6,257 nt of DNA from Nitrososphaerales archaeon TH5893 (lineage in GTDB: Archaea; Thermoproteota; Nitrososphaeria; Nitrososphaerales; Nitrososphaeraceae). The stretch covers positions 1-6,257 of the forward strand of contig JAATVT010000187.1 in the NCBI GenBank assembly GCA_014523685.1. The letters run 5' to 3'. The position numbers and the translations under genes were made by a program. Under the pieces are notes generated by a model. It made no database searches. It saw only the letters and a list, made by a program, of their open reading frames with translations, and had not been told where the DNA came from. The number at the start of each line of letters is the position of its first letter. Positions within the stretch are counted from its first letter, which is position 1. Shown in pieces: positions 5,758-6,257 of the stretch.

Positions 5758-6031
5758 TCAAATAATTGGAGATCTTGTCACAGAAGGATTTATTTCTTTA
5801 ACCAATTCGGTTAAAAATATCGACATCTATTCGTATTCAAAGACTTGAAATTTGATCTATTCTTTACACCAGGAGAATATAGACCCACTTCAAAAATGAC
5901 TTGAGACAATTATTCCTACTGTAAAAGCAAATACCATACTGGCTGTATATGACTGTCGTAAGATCAGTGGACAATATAAGATTCAGGAAGTAGTCACTTC
6001 AGTAAAACAACATGCAAAAACTAAGAAGTAG
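5741..6031 (+). pseudogene. Possible decayed gene: 97-codon frame with two in-frame TGA codons
   Basis: Starting at ATG 5741, inside the trm56 end in another frame, one frame continues to TAG 6029-6031 and is broken only by TGA at 5846-5848 and TGA at 5897-5899. The segments have 35, 16 and 43 sense codons. The first begins MGTFLNQIIGDLVTEGFI, helical in character; the last includes TILAVYDCRKISGQYKIQEV and a lysine-rich end. GAGGG at 5727-5731 lies nine bases before the ATG, a plausible Shine-Dalgarno site. I do not recognise a family. The frame could be a degraded gene, a real 35-residue small protein (5741-5848), or chance: stops are common in AT-rich DNA, and three segments of this size are not decisive. 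UGA recoding is very unlikely, since no selenocysteine insertion machinery is expected in this lineage. Apart from this frame, nothing is seen in the 340 bases between trm56 and the UPF0147 stop. Confidence 0.3.
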
Positions 6032-6097
6032 TATAAACAATGACAGAAGCAATAATCTCTATGAAGCAGATAGTAAATTGACCGTCGATTCCGTGAA

Positions 6098-6257
6098 TTA
6101 TTCTCTAATGCCTTCAAGGTTCGAGACTACTTGCCACAACATTGTTCGAATGTGTGATTTCATTCCCTTGTCTTGTGTAAGTCTATCCAGTATGCTGATG
6201 GCGTTTGCGGCTCTTACAGATAGGCTGAATTTTTCGTCTCTATCCTTTAATAAGAGA
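6098..6257 (-). CDS. UPF0147 family protein, C-terminal part (runs off the right edge)
   Basis: Reading the minus strand from the right edge gives 52 codons and a TAA at 6098-6100. Seen: SVRAANAISILDRLTQD, then HIRTMLWQVVSNLEGIRE at the end. These match the C-terminal signature of archaeal UPF0147 proteins (VRAA.AI.ILD..S.D ... H.RT..W...S.LE.I.E), which are small all-helical proteins of about 85-95 residues, so roughly the first 35-45 residues lie beyond the window. The molecular function of the family is not established as far as I know. It converges on trm56 and the interrupted frame at 5741-6031. Confidence 0.88.
   Translation of the reverse strand, partial: LLLKDRDEKFSLSVRAANAISILDRLTQDKGMKSHIRTMLWQVVSNLEGIRE

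Noticed and set aside
5846..5899. In-frame TGA codons as selenocysteine
   Set aside because: The flanking peptides match no selenoprotein known to me, no convincing SECIS-like structure is visible, and the lineage is not expected to use selenocysteine.
6116..6130. GGTTCGAGAC on the plus strand, resembling a tRNA T-loop
   Set aside because: No acceptor, D-arm or anticodon arm can be built around it, and the bases belong to the UPF0147 coding region on the other strand.

Overview
The window reads as chromosomal DNA of an AT-rich archaeon, most likely an ammonia-oxidising Nitrososphaeria (Thaumarchaeota) relative. The evidence is the set of archaea-only families: an archaeal-type alanyl-tRNA synthetase with an N-terminal zinc-binding extension, a class I archaeal CCA-adding enzyme, the SPOUT enzyme aTrm56, a COG2112-type protein kinase and a UPF0147 protein. 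TATA-like boxes rather than bacterial -35/-10 elements precede several genes. The Nitrososphaeria placement rests on the overall look of the AlaRS and CCA proteins and is an inference.

Layout from left to right. Positions 1-1063 (minus) hold the first 354 codons of alaS, starting at TTG and running off the left edge. Positions 1165-1509 (minus) encode a WCGPC thioredoxin. A gap of about 295 bases follows, then a 101-residue protein that I do not recognise (1805-2110, minus). Next is a tightly packed minus-strand operon, transcribed from right to left: thpR (RNA 2',3'-cyclic phosphodiesterase, 4394-4945), cca (3021-4397) and an atypical Ser/Thr kinase (2279-3073). thpR and cca share a 4-base ATGA overlap, and cca and the kinase overlap by 53 bases. 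Divergent from this operon, across a promoter-bearing gap, lies trm56 (5212-5757, plus), with a TATA box and a clear Shine-Dalgarno sequence. Behind it is a possible decayed reading frame (5741-6031, plus) with two in-frame TGA codons. The right edge holds the C-terminal 52 codons of a UPF0147 gene (6098-6257, minus).

The theme is tRNA biology. AlaRS charges tRNA, the CCA enzyme builds and repairs the 3' end that AlaRS acylates, aTrm56 methylates C56 in the T-loop, and ThpR acts on RNA 2',3'-cyclic phosphate or 2'-5' linkages. The kinase is coupled to cca by overlap, but its substrate is unknown. I see no mobile element, CRISPR array, rRNA or tRNA gene. Most of the window is ordinary core archaeal gene content. 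The points most worth a second look are an Asn at the expected third catalytic carboxylate of the CCA enzyme, the TGA-interrupted frame after trm56, and the kinase tied to the RNA 3'-end operon.
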